Below are positions 8,434 to 17,801 of a DNA stretch of 64,000 nucleotides, one piece after another. Every line of letters starts with the position of its first letter. The first letter of the stretch is position 1. Under the pieces are notes generated by a model that saw only the letters and a program-made list of their open reading frames with translations, did no database searches and was not told the origin of the DNA. Source of the stretch: Xanthocytophaga flava (GTDB lineage Bacteria > Bacteroidota > Bacteroidia > Cytophagales > 172606-1); the NCBI RefSeq assembly GCF_030068545.1, contig NZ_JASJOR010000012.1, positions 186,001-250,000 of the forward strand, read 5' to 3'. Position numbers and translations under genes: made by a program.

Positions 8434-8718
8434 TTATAAACTTTCTGCGGGTTTGCTACGATAAAATCCGCAACGATCCTGAGAACGTTGTTTAAAAGCT
8501 GTATATTCTTCCTCACTCATACTCCGAATGCGATCCGTAAAATGGGTAAAGGATCTGCGATGCCCATGTGGTCCAAACCGTCTGCGTGCAAAGATCCGGA
8601 AAAGTGCTCCGATGATCACAATGAACACTACAATGCGTAGTAAAAAGAACGGCATAAAAAAGAGTGCAGCTCCAAACAAGGCACCAAACAAAATGGATTT
8701 AAAAATTTGTGCAGTCAT
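8434..8718 (-). CDS. Small membrane protein, two hydrophobic segments
   Basis: This 94-residue protein has a long hydrophobic N-terminal half (residues 5-43) that can form two helices in a hairpin, then the basic cluster RRRFGPHGHRR and a polar C-terminal tail containing SMSEEEYTAFKQR. The tail resembles the short helical EEY..F segments found in small envelope-stress proteins of Bacteroidota. It lies just upstream of the His-rich protein gene in the same direction and probably shares its transcript. Its function is unknown. Confidence 0.6.
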   Translation of the reverse strand: MTAQIFKSILFGALFGAALFFMPFFLLRIVVFIVIIGALFRIFARRRFGPHGHRRSFTHFTDRIRSMSEEEYTAFKQRSQDRCGFYRSKPAESL

Positions 8719-9015
8719 TTTCTTAGTTGTTTAGAAATAGATAAATAGGGTTTATATAAGAGAAGACGTAGCACACAGAAGGATTACTTTAAAAAAGGAT
8801 AACTATTTTTGACTCCTCTATCTACTAGAAGTTTATGAAATGAGGGAGACGGTCAGAGAGGTAAAATTGCGTGAAGGAGATAAGGTATAAAATAAACATA
8901 AAAGTGAATCCAATTTGTACATGTATTAATTCAAATAGTCCTATATTTAAGTCGGAATCTACTACATAAGTAAATCCCTTTCCTATTCTTTCCGCTTATT
9001 AACTATTTACCACTT

Positions 9016-9972
9016 ATGTCACTACATCGTCGTGATTTTCTGAAGCAGTTGGGACAAGCCTCGGCTGCGGCTGCTTTCTTACCTGTATTAGGTGATGCAT
9101 TGGCTGCATCTCCAAAAAAGATGTTTTTTGAGATATCTCTGGCAGAATGGTCATTGCATAAAGCAATTTTTGGAAAACAACTTTCTAACCTGGATTTTCC
9201 CGTTAAAGCAAAAAAAGACTTTGGAATTACTATCGTTGAGTATGTAAATACCTGTTTCTTTGATGGTACACATACATTTAAGGAAAATGCTACCAATCAG
9301 ACGTATCTGAAGGAGCTACTGATGCGTTGCAAAGACAATGGTGTACGTAATCACCTGATTATGTGTGATGCGGAAGGTAATTTGGGAGATTTGGATGATG
9401 CTAAACGGAAACAGGCTGTTGAAAATCACTACAAATGGGTAGAAGCTGCTAAATTTCTGGGTTGCGCCACTATTCGTGTGAATGCTGCTGGCGAAGGTAC
9501 TGCTGATGAAGTAGCCAAAGCCGCTACAGATGGATTGGGACGGCTATCAGAGTTTGCGGCTAAGTCTAAAATCAATGTAATTGTTGAAAATCACGGGGGC
9601 TATTCTTCAGATGGACAATGGTTATCTAAAGTGATGAAGGCTGTTAATATGAAGAACTGTGGTACATTACCTGACTTTGGCAATTTCTGTTTGAAATGGC
9701 AGGCTAATCATGCTGGATGTGACGAATCGTATGACCGTTACAAAGGAACAGAAGAGTTGATGCCTTTTGCCAAAGGTGTAAGTGCCAAGACGTATAACTT
9801 TGATGAGAAGGGAAATGAGAAAGATATGGATTATGCAAAATTGCTCAAAATTGTGAAACAAGCAGGTTTTAAAGGTATTGTGGGGATTGAATATGAAGGT
9901 AGTACATTAACTGAGGAGGAAGGGATCCGCAAAACAAAAGCTTTGCTGGAAAGAGTAGGGGGAATAGTGTAA
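9016..9972 (+). CDS. Sugar phosphate isomerase/epimerase (TIM barrel), exported
   Basis: The 318-residue protein begins with a Tat-like leader (RRDFLKQLG, then an Ala-rich hydrophobic stretch ending ALA), so it is probably exported folded to the periplasm. The mature part is an AP-endonuclease-2-type TIM barrel, as in xylose isomerase-like and hydroxypyruvate isomerase-like enzymes. The metal-site segments are VENHGG, LPDFGNF and the final GIEYEG. Such enzymes isomerise or epimerise sugars; the substrate cannot be told from sequence. It faces the SusCD cluster across a shared terminator, so a link to the same carbohydrate is possible but not shown by operon structure. Confidence 0.82.
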   Translation: MSLHRRDFLKQLGQASAAAAFLPVLGDALAASPKKMFFEISLAEWSLHKAIFGKQLSNLDFPVKAKKDFGITIVEYVNTCFFDGTHTFKENATNQTYLKELLMRCKDNGVRNHLIMCDAEGNLGDLDDAKRKQAVENHYKWVEAAKFLGCATIRVNAAGEGTADEVAKAATDGLGRLSEFAAKSKINVIVENHGGYSSDGQWLSKVMKAVNMKNCGTLPDFGNFCLKWQANHAGCDESYDRYKGTEELMPFAKGVSAKTYNFDEKGNEKDMDYAKLLKIVKQAGFKGIVGIEYEGSTLTEEEGIRKTKALLERVGGIV

Positions 9973-9993
9973 TTATGATAGTGATACAATAAA

Positions 9994-10020
9994 GCCTCTA
10001 TATCTAGTAGATATAGAGGC
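9994..10020. terminator. Strong terminator between convergent genes
   Basis: GCCTCTATATCT (9994-10005) pairs perfectly with AGATATAGAGGC (10009-10020) with a 3-base loop, followed by TTTTATTTG on the plus strand and preceded by AATAAA. It serves the isomerase gene and, less strongly, susD on the other strand. Confidence 0.85.
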
Positions 10021-10047
10021 TTTTATTTGTTTCTGGTTACTCGGAAC

Positions 10048-11826
10048 TTAATTGTATCCCGGATTCTGTTTTAATAACGGTGTTCCATTCACCACACTCA
10101 AGTCAATTTGATATTGAGGAATAGGAAAGTAGTTGTTTTTGCCATTAACATATTTTCCTCCTGACAGGTCTGTTGTTATTTTTGATTCATAACTAAAATA
10201 GTTTGTGAGAGACTGCCCGGCCTGGCCCCATCTGACCAGATCAAAAAAGCGATGTCCCTCCATAGCAAGCTCAATACCACGCTCATAGTAAATGGCTTGT
10301 AAAACATCTTCTTTACCTTTCCCTGCTAACGTTCCTGTTGGATAGGGTTTTACTTGATAATTAGCTGCTGGTGTAGTGGAATAACCTGTTAGTGGATTTT
10401 CATCATCGATATAGGTATATAACCAGCCCGTTTTATCAGCAGCCCGGGTCCTTATTCTATTTACATATTCTTCCGCTTTAACCAAGCTTCCAGCATTTGC
10501 TTCAGCTTCGGCAGCCATCAATAACACATCTGCAAAACGGATAATCAGTACGTTAATCGCATTTCCGGGTGCCCATGAGCTCAAATCGGCATACAAATCC
10601 TGTGTCTTTTGACGATGAACATTCTTTTTAGGGGCATAAGGCCCGGCAAATGCCTGATCACGTACCCAATCCTTACCTGGAAACAAGCCCCAATCGTGAT
10701 ACGGAATTCCCCTGCGTCCGATTGTCCAGTCTATCCGTGGATCTAGAGGGCCTGCATCTGGCGTAAAGGGTGTAGAAGAAGATAGATTCATGTCATTTTT
10801 GATAGGATGACTATCATAATCAGTCAGATAAGGTAACCCGGTTCCATCTGTACGGTACATATTGGCAAGCATTTGTGAGGGCTGAAAAAAACCGCAACAG
10901 CTGAATGGTGCTCCTTCTCCATAAGGAAAGTTAAGCATTCCTCCCTGGTTGGCATTGGTAATGTCGAGTGTGCCATCATTCGCTACCATCTGAATGGCAA
11001 AAACAGATTCTGCATTATTTTTGGTAGCCGCATCAAAGTTATCTTTAAAGGGTACAAGATCATATTTGAGTCCATTGGTGGTAACACCATTGGTGATGAC
11101 ATCTGTAAACACAGTCACTGCATCCGCAAATTTTTGCTCATAGAGGTAGGTTTTACCCAAATACGCACCCGCGGCCCATTTATTCGCACGTCCCACAAGT
11201 GTTTGTGTTTCAGGTAAGTTCTCGTATGCAAATTTGAAGTCTGCCTCAATCATAGGCCATATGTCTTTGTCATTTGGCTGGTTAAAGTCCGTTGTAGATT
11301 CGTCGATCCAAGGCACCATATTCCACATTTTCTTGAGTTCAAAGTAATAGTGACCTCTTAAAAATCGGGCTTGTGCTTCGGTGTTGACTTTTTCCGGATC
11401 AGGTAAATCTTTTACCTGTGGCAATATTCTCAGTACCGCATTGGAGCGGGAAACACCTTCATACAAAGCCTTCCATTTGGTATTGAAAAAGCCATTATCT
11501 CCACCTGTTGCAAAAGTTGCAATGGCAGTAATGGGTGTTTGGTCTCCTCCATCACTCCCTTTATGAGCTTCACCTCCCGTAATGGAGCCATAAATCCAGT
11601 TATCAGGGGCAGATTCCCATCCATTCCCTCCTGTAAAGTCTCCCTGTCCATCCAGTACGGCATACGCCCCTGTCAAAAGCTCATCAATTCCTTTGGCATT
11701 GGCCAGTACCTGATCACCTAACGCTCCCTGAGCTGGCTTATCTAAAAAGTTATCTTTACAACCTGGCAGGAAGGCCAGACTACTCACGAATGAAAGAGCA
11801 ACAATATATTTAATTATTTTTTTCAT
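10048..11826 (-). CDS. SusD/RagB-family outer-membrane nutrient-binding lipoprotein
   Basis: The 592-residue precursor has a lipobox LPGC (Cys23) and the usual SusD layout: an N-terminal segment with DNFLDKPAQG, TPR-like helices (for example ARFLRGHYYFELKKMWNMVPWIDE near residue 165) and a C-terminal region with VLQAIYYERGIELAMEGHRFFDLVRWGQ. It ends with the typical LLKQNPGYN. SusD proteins cap a TonB-dependent SusC transporter at the cell surface and help bind the substrate. The start lies 21 bases after the SusC stop, so the pair is co-transcribed. No glycoside hydrolase lies in the cluster, so the substrate is unclear. Confidence 0.97.
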   Translation of the reverse strand: MKKIIKYIVALSFVSSLAFLPGCKDNFLDKPAQGALGDQVLANAKGIDELLTGAYAVLDGQGDFTGGNGWESAPDNWIYGSITGGEAHKGSDGGDQTPITAIATFATGGDNGFFNTKWKALYEGVSRSNAVLRILPQVKDLPDPEKVNTEAQARFLRGHYYFELKKMWNMVPWIDESTTDFNQPNDKDIWPMIEADFKFAYENLPETQTLVGRANKWAAGAYLGKTYLYEQKFADAVTVFTDVITNGVTTNGLKYDLVPFKDNFDAATKNNAESVFAIQMVANDGTLDITNANQGGMLNFPYGEGAPFSCCGFFQPSQMLANMYRTDGTGLPYLTDYDSHPIKNDMNLSSSTPFTPDAGPLDPRIDWTIGRRGIPYHDWGLFPGKDWVRDQAFAGPYAPKKNVHRQKTQDLYADLSSWAPGNAINVLIIRFADVLLMAAEAEANAGSLVKAEEYVNRIRTRAADKTGWLYTYIDDENPLTGYSTTPAANYQVKPYPTGTLAGKGKEDVLQAIYYERGIELAMEGHRFFDLVRWGQAGQSLTNYFSYESKITTDLSGGKYVNGKNNYFPIPQYQIDLSVVNGTPLLKQNPGYN

Positions 11827-11847
11827 ATGTAGGTTCTTCAGCGGTGA

Positions 11848-14800
11848 TCAAAAAGTAAGATTAAGTCCAACTGTATACTGTTTGGCAGACGGGTAAGATC
11901 CTTCATCAAGACCAAATACTATTGGGCTACCATTGGTGTTGCGGCTCACTTCCGGATCAAGACCAGAGTACTTGGTTAGGGTGAATAAATTGGTCGCCTG
12001 TACATAAAAGCGCAACTGCTGTATCCGCAACTTGGTCAGCAATGTAGGGGTGAGAGTATATCCTAATTGTATATTTTTGGCCCGCAGATACGACCCATTC
12101 TCTACAAAATAAGAATTAGGGACGCTGATCGTGCTAAAAGAACTTGCGTTTTCCTGAATAGGAGCTTTTGCATTATGATTTTCAGGTGTCCAGGAATTAT
12201 ATAAGGCTGTTTTACTTTTGGCTCCTGGACGGGAGGAGTTAAAATCGGTCCACCATAAAGTCTGATTCCATATCTGGTTGCCCTGCACTCCATAAAAAAA
12301 CGTGCTCAGGTCCCATTGCTTATACGTAAATGCCAGGTTAAGACCATAACTAAAATCCGGGTTGGGGTTTCCAAGCATCTGGCGATCAGCTGCAGTGATC
12401 TGGCCATCTCCGTTATTGTCAGCATATTTGAAACGTCCCGGTGCAGTACCTTCCTGATACACAGCATTGGGGTTACCGGTTTTTTGGGCAGCTTCTGCAT
12501 TGGCAGCTGTAATTTCCTCATTAGAGTTCCAGAATCCAATCACTTTATATCCATAAAACTGACCAATAGAATTGCCAACCTGGTTATGTACAATGAATGA
12601 CCCGTCAAAATCGCGACTTTCTACATCGAAATAATTGGCAGAGTTACTTACTTTGATGATCTTATTGTTGTAACTGGTAAATGTTAGTGTTGTCCTTAAT
12701 TTCAGATCCTGACCTATGTTAAAGATGGAATTGATTTGTAAGTCAATGCCCTTGTTTTTCATTTGTCCTATATTGACAAAAGGGACTGTACCTCCACCTG
12801 CCGTACCAATTAGAGGGGGATTAAAGAGCAGATCTTTGATGTCCTTTATATAATAGTCTGCAATTATGTCTAAGCGGCCATTAAAAAAAGAAGCATCAAT
12901 GCCAATATTTGTACTAATGTCTTTTTCCCAAATGGCATTAGGGTTGCCTATCTGGTTTTTCTCAAAACCTTCGTATGCACCACTACCGCTGGTGCCAGCA
13001 AGGTCATAGTAAGAGCTTCTAAGATTGGGACTATAGGTAGTAAAGGCATTTCCGGTTTTAACATTAATCTGATTACCCATTACACCATAATTGGCACGTA
13101 ATTTTAACTCATCAACCCAGGCAATGCTAGCCATAAAGTTTTCTTTGGAAATCCGCCAGCCTGCACTTACAGCAGGAAAATAACCATATCGTTGGTTGAT
13201 AAACTTGGAAGAACCATCACGTCTCAAAATGGCACCCAACAGATATTTGTCATTATAGATGTAATCTACACGACTGAAAAGTGAATACAGCGCATCCAGT
13301 GAACGGCTGCTGTAGCTGCTTCGCGTTCCAGAACCATTACCCAGATTTACATAATTGGGGTCAAAAGAGAAATAGCCTTGTGTGCTGCCTCCAACTTCCC
13401 ATGATTTGGAATTATAGGCTTCTGTACCCGCCACAACGGTCAATTCGTGCTTTCCAAATAGTTTGTGGAAGGTTAATAAGTTGGTCCATGTCCAGTTAAA
13501 TCCACTATAAGAGCCTTCCGAATAGGTATTGGTAGGTGTATTTTCTTTGTTTTCGTAGGTTGGGAAAGCAAAAGAATTCCATCTTCCTGAATAGCTCTCT
13601 CCCCCAAAGCTGGTGCGTAGTGTAAAGTTTTTTAACACATCAGCTTCGGCGAAGACATTTCCAAACAAACGATTGTCAAGACCTTTGTCATAGCGGGTTC
13701 TGTCTCGTATTGCTACCGGATTAAAGGCATCTCCCATGCCGGTAGCCCGACTTCCGGCATAATTCCCCATGATGTCATATACAGGTACAATGGGTTGCAT
13801 TCGGAAGGAAAAGCCAATAGCTGAACCCGCATCGGAAGTGGAGGATTTGGGGTTGTCGGTGATCGTATATACCAGGTTTTCTCCAATTCGAATGTGTTTG
13901 CCAAAGTTGTATTGACTGTTGGAACGAATTGTGTAGCGCTTTAGGTAGGTATTGGTCAGAGCTCCCTGCTGATTGAAGTAATTTAAAGAAAATAAATAAT
14001 TTCCCTGTTCACTCCCACCACTAAGTGAAATATTGTGACTAGTAGAGGGTGCTGGTTTAAAAATCTCATGAAACCAGTCTGTACCACTCTTGTTGGCTTT
14101 TACAATCTGGTTAAATGTATTAAGGTCATTTGGTGAGGTATAATTGGGGTTAACATAATACAGGTCAGGGTTTGTACGGGGATCGCCTTCTTTTGTACCT
14201 GTTGGTAGAATGTAGTCAGGTAGCACCGGACTTGGTCCGTCACCATACTGATCGTCGCCGACAGTTAAGCCGGAATTCTTTTGCACCTGAAATTTTAACT
14301 GCGCCTGTTCTTGCGGGTTCAATGTATTCCAGATATTACCTTTGGGTGGTGTCTGTATACCAAACCAGGCACTATACACTATTTTTACCTTATCTTTGCC
14401 TTTTTTAGTAGTGATAATAACAACCCCGTTGGCCGCGCGTGAACCATATATAGAAGCAGATCCGGCATCTTTCAGTACTTGCATACTGGCTATGTCATTG
14501 GTATTCAAGTCCGCAATAGAGGTAGTTGGAACCCCATCCACCACATAGAGTGGGTTGTTATTGCCGAATGTATTCAGTCCCCGAATGCGTACCTGAGGAG
14601 CATCACCCGGTTGTCCTGACGTAACTACGGTTACACCAGAAGCTCGACCTTGTAATTGATTGGTTACCTGTCCATCTGTACTTTGTTTCAGTTGATCTAC
14701 GTCTACCACCGATACTGCACCAATCAAGTCTTTTTTGCGTTGAGCCCCATAACCCGTTACTACTACTTCTGTAAGTGTGGAAATATCTGGCTGTAACTGC

Positions 14801-15414
14801 AAATCGATAGTGGTGCGTGTGCCTACCATCACTTCTTCTGCCAGAAAGCCAATGAAACTGTAAATCAGTATTGTTTCGCTTCCTTCTACCTCAATACTAT
14901 AGCTTCCGTCACTATTGGTTAGCGTACCTTGGGTGGTACCTTTGACACGAACGGAAACAGAGGGTAGAGGTTCTCCTTTATCATCGGTAACTTTTCCTTT
15001 TACTGTCCAGCCCACTCTTTGTAATGGCTGTGGTTCATCTGTTTCTAGCCTCTGTTCTTCTTTCAGTTTTTCAGTTACCCCAATCAAATTGCCTTCACGA
15101 TGAAATTGAAGAGTAGTTTGCTTTTCGATCATTTGCAGGATATCCGCAAGGGGCAAGCGATTTGCATACAGTGTGATTGGGGGAGAATTCCGTACCAGCT
15201 TTTCATCAAAAGCAAATGTAACGCCAGTTTGTTGTTCAATAGCTTTGAAAACCATCCGTACCCGGCTTGCTCTTATATCCATCGTGACATGCTGAGCACT
15301 GGAGGGATCTGCCATTAAGAAAGTACTACTTAGTAAGCTCACGCCCAGAATTAATGTAGAAATGCGCATACATTTTTTGAACAAGGGAATGCCCTTATGG
15401 TAATAATTTGCCAT
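11848..15414 (-). CDS. SusC/RagA TonB-dependent receptor with STN signalling domain
   Basis: The 1188-residue protein has a signal peptide, then an STN (secretin/TonB N-terminal) domain at about 45-115, a carboxypeptidase-regulatory-like beta-sandwich at about 135-210, a plug domain with the SusC signature LTEVVVTGYGAQ and PLYVVDGVP near residues 215-300, and a large C-terminal beta barrel ending VGLNLTF. Substrate enters through the barrel with energy from TonB. The STN domain lets the receptor signal to the inner-membrane FecR and so to the ECF sigma factor encoded upstream. The cluster order sigma, fecR, susC, susD matches trans-envelope self-regulating uptake systems. The length is normal for the STN-bearing subtype. 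Confidence 0.97.
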   Translation of the reverse strand: MANYYHKGIPLFKKCMRISTLILGVSLLSSTFLMADPSSAQHVTMDIRASRVRMVFKAIEQQTGVTFAFDEKLVRNSPPITLYANRLPLADILQMIEKQTTLQFHREGNLIGVTEKLKEEQRLETDEPQPLQRVGWTVKGKVTDDKGEPLPSVSVRVKGTTQGTLTNSDGSYSIEVEGSETILIYSFIGFLAEEVMVGTRTTIDLQLQPDISTLTEVVVTGYGAQRKKDLIGAVSVVDVDQLKQSTDGQVTNQLQGRASGVTVVTSGQPGDAPQVRIRGLNTFGNNNPLYVVDGVPTTSIADLNTNDIASMQVLKDAGSASIYGSRAANGVVIITTKKGKDKVKIVYSAWFGIQTPPKGNIWNTLNPQEQAQLKFQVQKNSGLTVGDDQYGDGPSPVLPDYILPTGTKEGDPRTNPDLYYVNPNYTSPNDLNTFNQIVKANKSGTDWFHEIFKPAPSTSHNISLSGGSEQGNYLFSLNYFNQQGALTNTYLKRYTIRSNSQYNFGKHIRIGENLVYTITDNPKSSTSDAGSAIGFSFRMQPIVPVYDIMGNYAGSRATGMGDAFNPVAIRDRTRYDKGLDNRLFGNVFAEADVLKNFTLRTSFGGESYSGRWNSFAFPTYENKENTPTNTYSEGSYSGFNWTWTNLLTFHKLFGKHELTVVAGTEAYNSKSWEVGGSTQGYFSFDPNYVNLGNGSGTRSSYSSRSLDALYSLFSRVDYIYNDKYLLGAILRRDGSSKFINQRYGYFPAVSAGWRISKENFMASIAWVDELKLRANYGVMGNQINVKTGNAFTTYSPNLRSSYYDLAGTSGSGAYEGFEKNQIGNPNAIWEKDISTNIGIDASFFNGRLDIIADYYIKDIKDLLFNPPLIGTAGGGTVPFVNIGQMKNKGIDLQINSIFNIGQDLKLRTTLTFTSYNNKIIKVSNSANYFDVESRDFDGSFIVHNQVGNSIGQFYGYKVIGFWNSNEEITAANAEAAQKTGNPNAVYQEGTAPGRFKYADNNGDGQITAADRQMLGNPNPDFSYGLNLAFTYKQWDLSTFFYGVQGNQIWNQTLWWTDFNSSRPGAKSKTALYNSWTPENHNAKAPIQENASSFSTISVPNSYFVENGSYLRAKNIQLGYTLTPTLLTKLRIQQLRFYVQATNLFTLTKYSGLDPEVSRNTNGSPIVFGLDEGSYPSAKQYTVGLNLTF

Positions 15415-15504
15415 ATTTGTCTAAGGTTTAATACGTAGTTGTTAAACTGGTTCCTGTCTGCTATTGATGGTTCGAAGCATTGGATAACAGTAGGAAAGTA
15501 TATA

Positions 15505-15529
15505 CCGGGGACATTTGCCGTGTTCCCGG
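15505..15529 (-). other. Intercistronic hairpin between fecR and susC
   Basis: CCGGGGACA (15505-15513) pairs with TGTTCCCGG (15521-15529), with one G-T pair, around a 7-base loop, in the 167-base gap between fecR and susC. On the transcribed minus strand no T run follows, so it looks more like an mRNA-processing or stability hairpin than a terminator. It may let susCD accumulate above fecR. Confidence 0.45.
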
Positions 15530-15581
15530 AATTTTTGAGCCCGCTCTCCTTGAAAACCGACTCGTTTGGTTTTATTTTCCT

Positions 15582-16589
15582 TTATTTGATGACTATTGTT
15601 GTATCATTTACTTGTGAATAATTGAATTTTTTGGAAAAGCTGAGTACTTTCAATACATCTTCCATAGGCTGATTATCAAGAGTTATTGTTATTTTTTCAG
15701 TGAGCAAGTCTGGGTTTTTAATTAAAATATGTTGTTTGTATTTTCTTTCAAGTGCAAAAAAAACTTCAGGCAAAGTCTCGTCCTCAAATACCAGTCGGTT
15801 CTCTTTCCAGGGGGCTATGGCAGGCTTACTGATGGGCACTACTTGCATGTGATCAGTATTGTGGACTAGTACTACCTGCTCTGCAGGAAGTACTATTTGT
15901 GCTGGCTTTTCGGGATTTTTACGTAATTGCACACCTACTTTTCCAGTCCGGACACTCACTTTTATTGTAGCGTCTTTTTCATATGCTTTCACATCAAAGC
16001 TGGTTCCAAAGACGGTAATATCCAGTGTTTTAGCATGAACAATAAATGGTTTGTCTGTCCTATGGGCAATATCAAAGAATGCTTGGCCTTCCAGTAAAAC
16101 AACTTCCCGGGTTTTGCCTGCAAACGAATCAGGATAACTAAGTTTGGACCCTGCATTGAGCCAGATAGTAGAACCATCCGATAATTTGAGCTTTTGTGTT
16201 TGAGCAAGTGGGACTTGTATGATCTTAGTTTTAGATTTTACTCGAGGAGTAGTCTGTTGTGAAAACCAGAATATGATCACAACACAAGCAGCCGCAATAC
16301 CTGACCAAAGAGAAAGCTTTCTGATAGACTGCACAGACAGTCGCTTTACCCGAGGATGGGTGTCTGTTCCCATTCCTGCTGTTTTTAGTTTGGTGTGAAT
16401 GCGCTGTTTTAATTCATCACTTGTTTGATTCAGAAATACTTCAGACTCCTCTGCTTCACTAGTTTCATGATCATACCATGCATGCAATACCTGCTTTTCT
16501 TGTTCTGTGGCTGTCCCATTCAGGAACTTTTGTGCGAGTTGTTGAATGTATTCTTCTGTCATAAAGGATAGGGTATTGCCCTTTTTCAC
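15582..16589 (-). CDS. FecR-family anti-sigma factor
   Basis: The 335-residue protein has a cytoplasmic N-terminal sigma-binding region (about 1-85), one membrane helix (about residues 92-110, SLWSGIAAACVVIIFWF) and a periplasmic FecR domain with IWLNAGSKLSYPDSF and EGQAFFDIAH. The C-terminal DUF4974-type module (about 265-335) has VFFALERKYKQHI and ITLDNQPMEDVLKVLS. FecR receives the signal from the receptor STN domain and releases or activates the ECF sigma factor. It lies between its sigma gene and susC on the same strand. The length is typical. Confidence 0.95.
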   Translation of the reverse strand: MKKGNTLSFMTEEYIQQLAQKFLNGTATEQEKQVLHAWYDHETSEAEESEVFLNQTSDELKQRIHTKLKTAGMGTDTHPRVKRLSVQSIRKLSLWSGIAAACVVIIFWFSQQTTPRVKSKTKIIQVPLAQTQKLKLSDGSTIWLNAGSKLSYPDSFAGKTREVVLLEGQAFFDIAHRTDKPFIVHAKTLDITVFGTSFDVKAYEKDATIKVSVRTGKVGVQLRKNPEKPAQIVLPAEQVVLVHNTDHMQVVPISKPAIAPWKENRLVFEDETLPEVFFALERKYKQHILIKNPDLLTEKITITLDNQPMEDVLKVLSFSKKFNYSQVNDTTIVIK

Positions 16590-16612
16590 TTCTAGAGTAG
16601 AAATAGAATGAA

Positions 16613-16655
16613 AACCCCTTAGTCAGAAATTCAAAAAAATACTATTTTTTTGAAT
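16613..16655 (-). promoter_or_regulatory. AT-rich palindrome and AGGGGT element before fecR
   Basis: A perfect 13-base inverted repeat, ATTCAAAAAAATA (16629-16641) and TATTTTTTTGAAT (16643-16655) around one base, is followed on the minus strand by TAAGGGGTT (16613-16621), 24-32 bases before the fecR start. An AGGGGT element also precedes the second fecR of this window (22190-22208). A shared promoter or leader element for sigma/FecR units is inferred. Confidence 0.4.
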
Positions 16656-16814
16656 GATTGGATGTGTTAGCGGCGAATGTTGTTGATAGTGAGTGTATTA
16701 GTGTGTCTTGAAACCAATGGTTTGTATTCTGGAACAGATACTAAATTAGTAAAACCAACCTTGGGAATTGGATCTTGTCTAACGATGAAATTTTGAAATC
16801 GTAGAAAGGAAATT

Positions 16815-17402
16815 TTATGAGAAGAGCAGTAAGAGCATAAGTTGTAGGAGCATATGCATGGCATTACTAAGATTGATTCGTATCACCTTTAATGCTTTGG
16901 TCAAGTGTGCTTCAGCTGTTTTTTGGGAAATTTTCATCTCTTCGCAAACATCAGACAAGGGCTTGTCCTGTAGTTTGTTGTATTGAAACACAAGCCGACA
17001 TTTTTCGGGAAGTTGATTGGTGAGTTTGGTAATGATTTCAAGTAATAGTTTGTTTTCTATCTCTTCTTCTATAGATACAGACTTAGGCTCAGTATGTTGA
17101 ATGAGACTTTGGGTTTGTTCCGCTTGTTTCGATTTGGCTAAATATCGATAGACTTCATAACGGAGCATCGCCGCCAGATAGGGCTTTAATGATTGAATGT
17201 CTAGTGTTTGTCTTTTGGTCCAGACAAGCATGAATGTGTCCTGGGTGATTTCCTCCGCAACTTGAGTTGATTTAACCATTCGATAGGCTGCATAGAAAAG
17301 TTTATCCCAATAACGGTTGTAAATTTCATCAAATGCGCCTTCTATTCCATTTTTCATTAAAATAGTAAGCTCATCATCCGAAAGATTTTTCAGGTTGATC
17401 AT
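16815..17402 (-). CDS. ECF RNA polymerase sigma factor
   Basis: The 195-residue protein has sigma region 2 (residues about 20-85: FDEIYNRYWDKLFYAAYRMV, then EEITQDTFMLVWTKR) and sigma region 4 (about 125-180: LPEKCRLVFQYNKLQDKPLSDVC, then MKISQKTAEAHLTKALK). It is of the Bacteroidota-specific ECF type that accompanies FecR and SusC. It should direct transcription of the downstream susCD genes when released by FecR. A hydrophobic C-terminal tail (MLLQLMLLLLFS) is seen, as is common in these factors. A good vegetative promoter lies 38 bases upstream. Confidence 0.95.
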   Translation of the reverse strand: MINLKNLSDDELTILMKNGIEGAFDEIYNRYWDKLFYAAYRMVKSTQVAEEITQDTFMLVWTKRQTLDIQSLKPYLAAMLRYEVYRYLAKSKQAEQTQSLIQHTEPKSVSIEEEIENKLLLEIITKLTNQLPEKCRLVFQYNKLQDKPLSDVCEEMKISQKTAEAHLTKALKVIRINLSNAMHMLLQLMLLLLFS

Positions 17403-17801
17403 GCTTGATAGGCATTAGGCAGAGTGGAGAATTTTTTACCAAATATAGAATAATTTCCAAAAACAACAAGTTGGTTTTTATAGAGAAATGCAATAGTAAA
17501 TATTGATTTATTGGTATGATATGGTATTTTGTATTATAAAAATAGTAAATTGCAGTATACTGTAGTATAAAAGATATAGGTGAGATTAAAAAGTTCGTTG
17601 TAAAGCTGCAACTTAATACAAAATGTATTTTTTAGAAACGTTTATTATTTCTGGATATTACTCTTACTATTCTTCTGTCATCCTTCCAGAATAAAAGGAT
17701 TAATATCCAGTATAACCGCTACACTATTTGTATCATTTGCCCTCTTGATCCCTCTACCAAGTAGATGCATTCATTTCGTCAAACTTGGGAATGGATACTA
17801 T
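17403..17801. other. 399-base non-coding spacer
   Basis: The spacer between the sigma factor start and the TrmN6 stop is very AT-rich. Apart from the sigma promoter at 17440-17469 I see no ORF of note, no strong hairpin and no repeat. Confidence 0.6.
17440..17469 (-). promoter_or_regulatory. Vegetative promoter of the ECF sigma gene
   Basis: On the minus strand TTG (17469-17467), a 19-base spacer and TATATTTG (17447-17440) match the Bacteroidota housekeeping consensus TTTG-N19-TAnnTTTG in the -7 element exactly. The start codon is about 38 bases downstream, giving a short leader. The sigma factor is thus probably made constitutively at a basal level. Confidence 0.65.

Noticed and set aside
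13281..13499. Frames antisense to susC
   Set aside because: Many antisense frames occur in this long barrel gene; all look like shadows of the coding strand.
16667..16864. 65-residue minus-strand frame in the sigma-fecR gap
   Set aside because: It overlaps the sigma gene end in another frame and has no recognisable start region or pattern.
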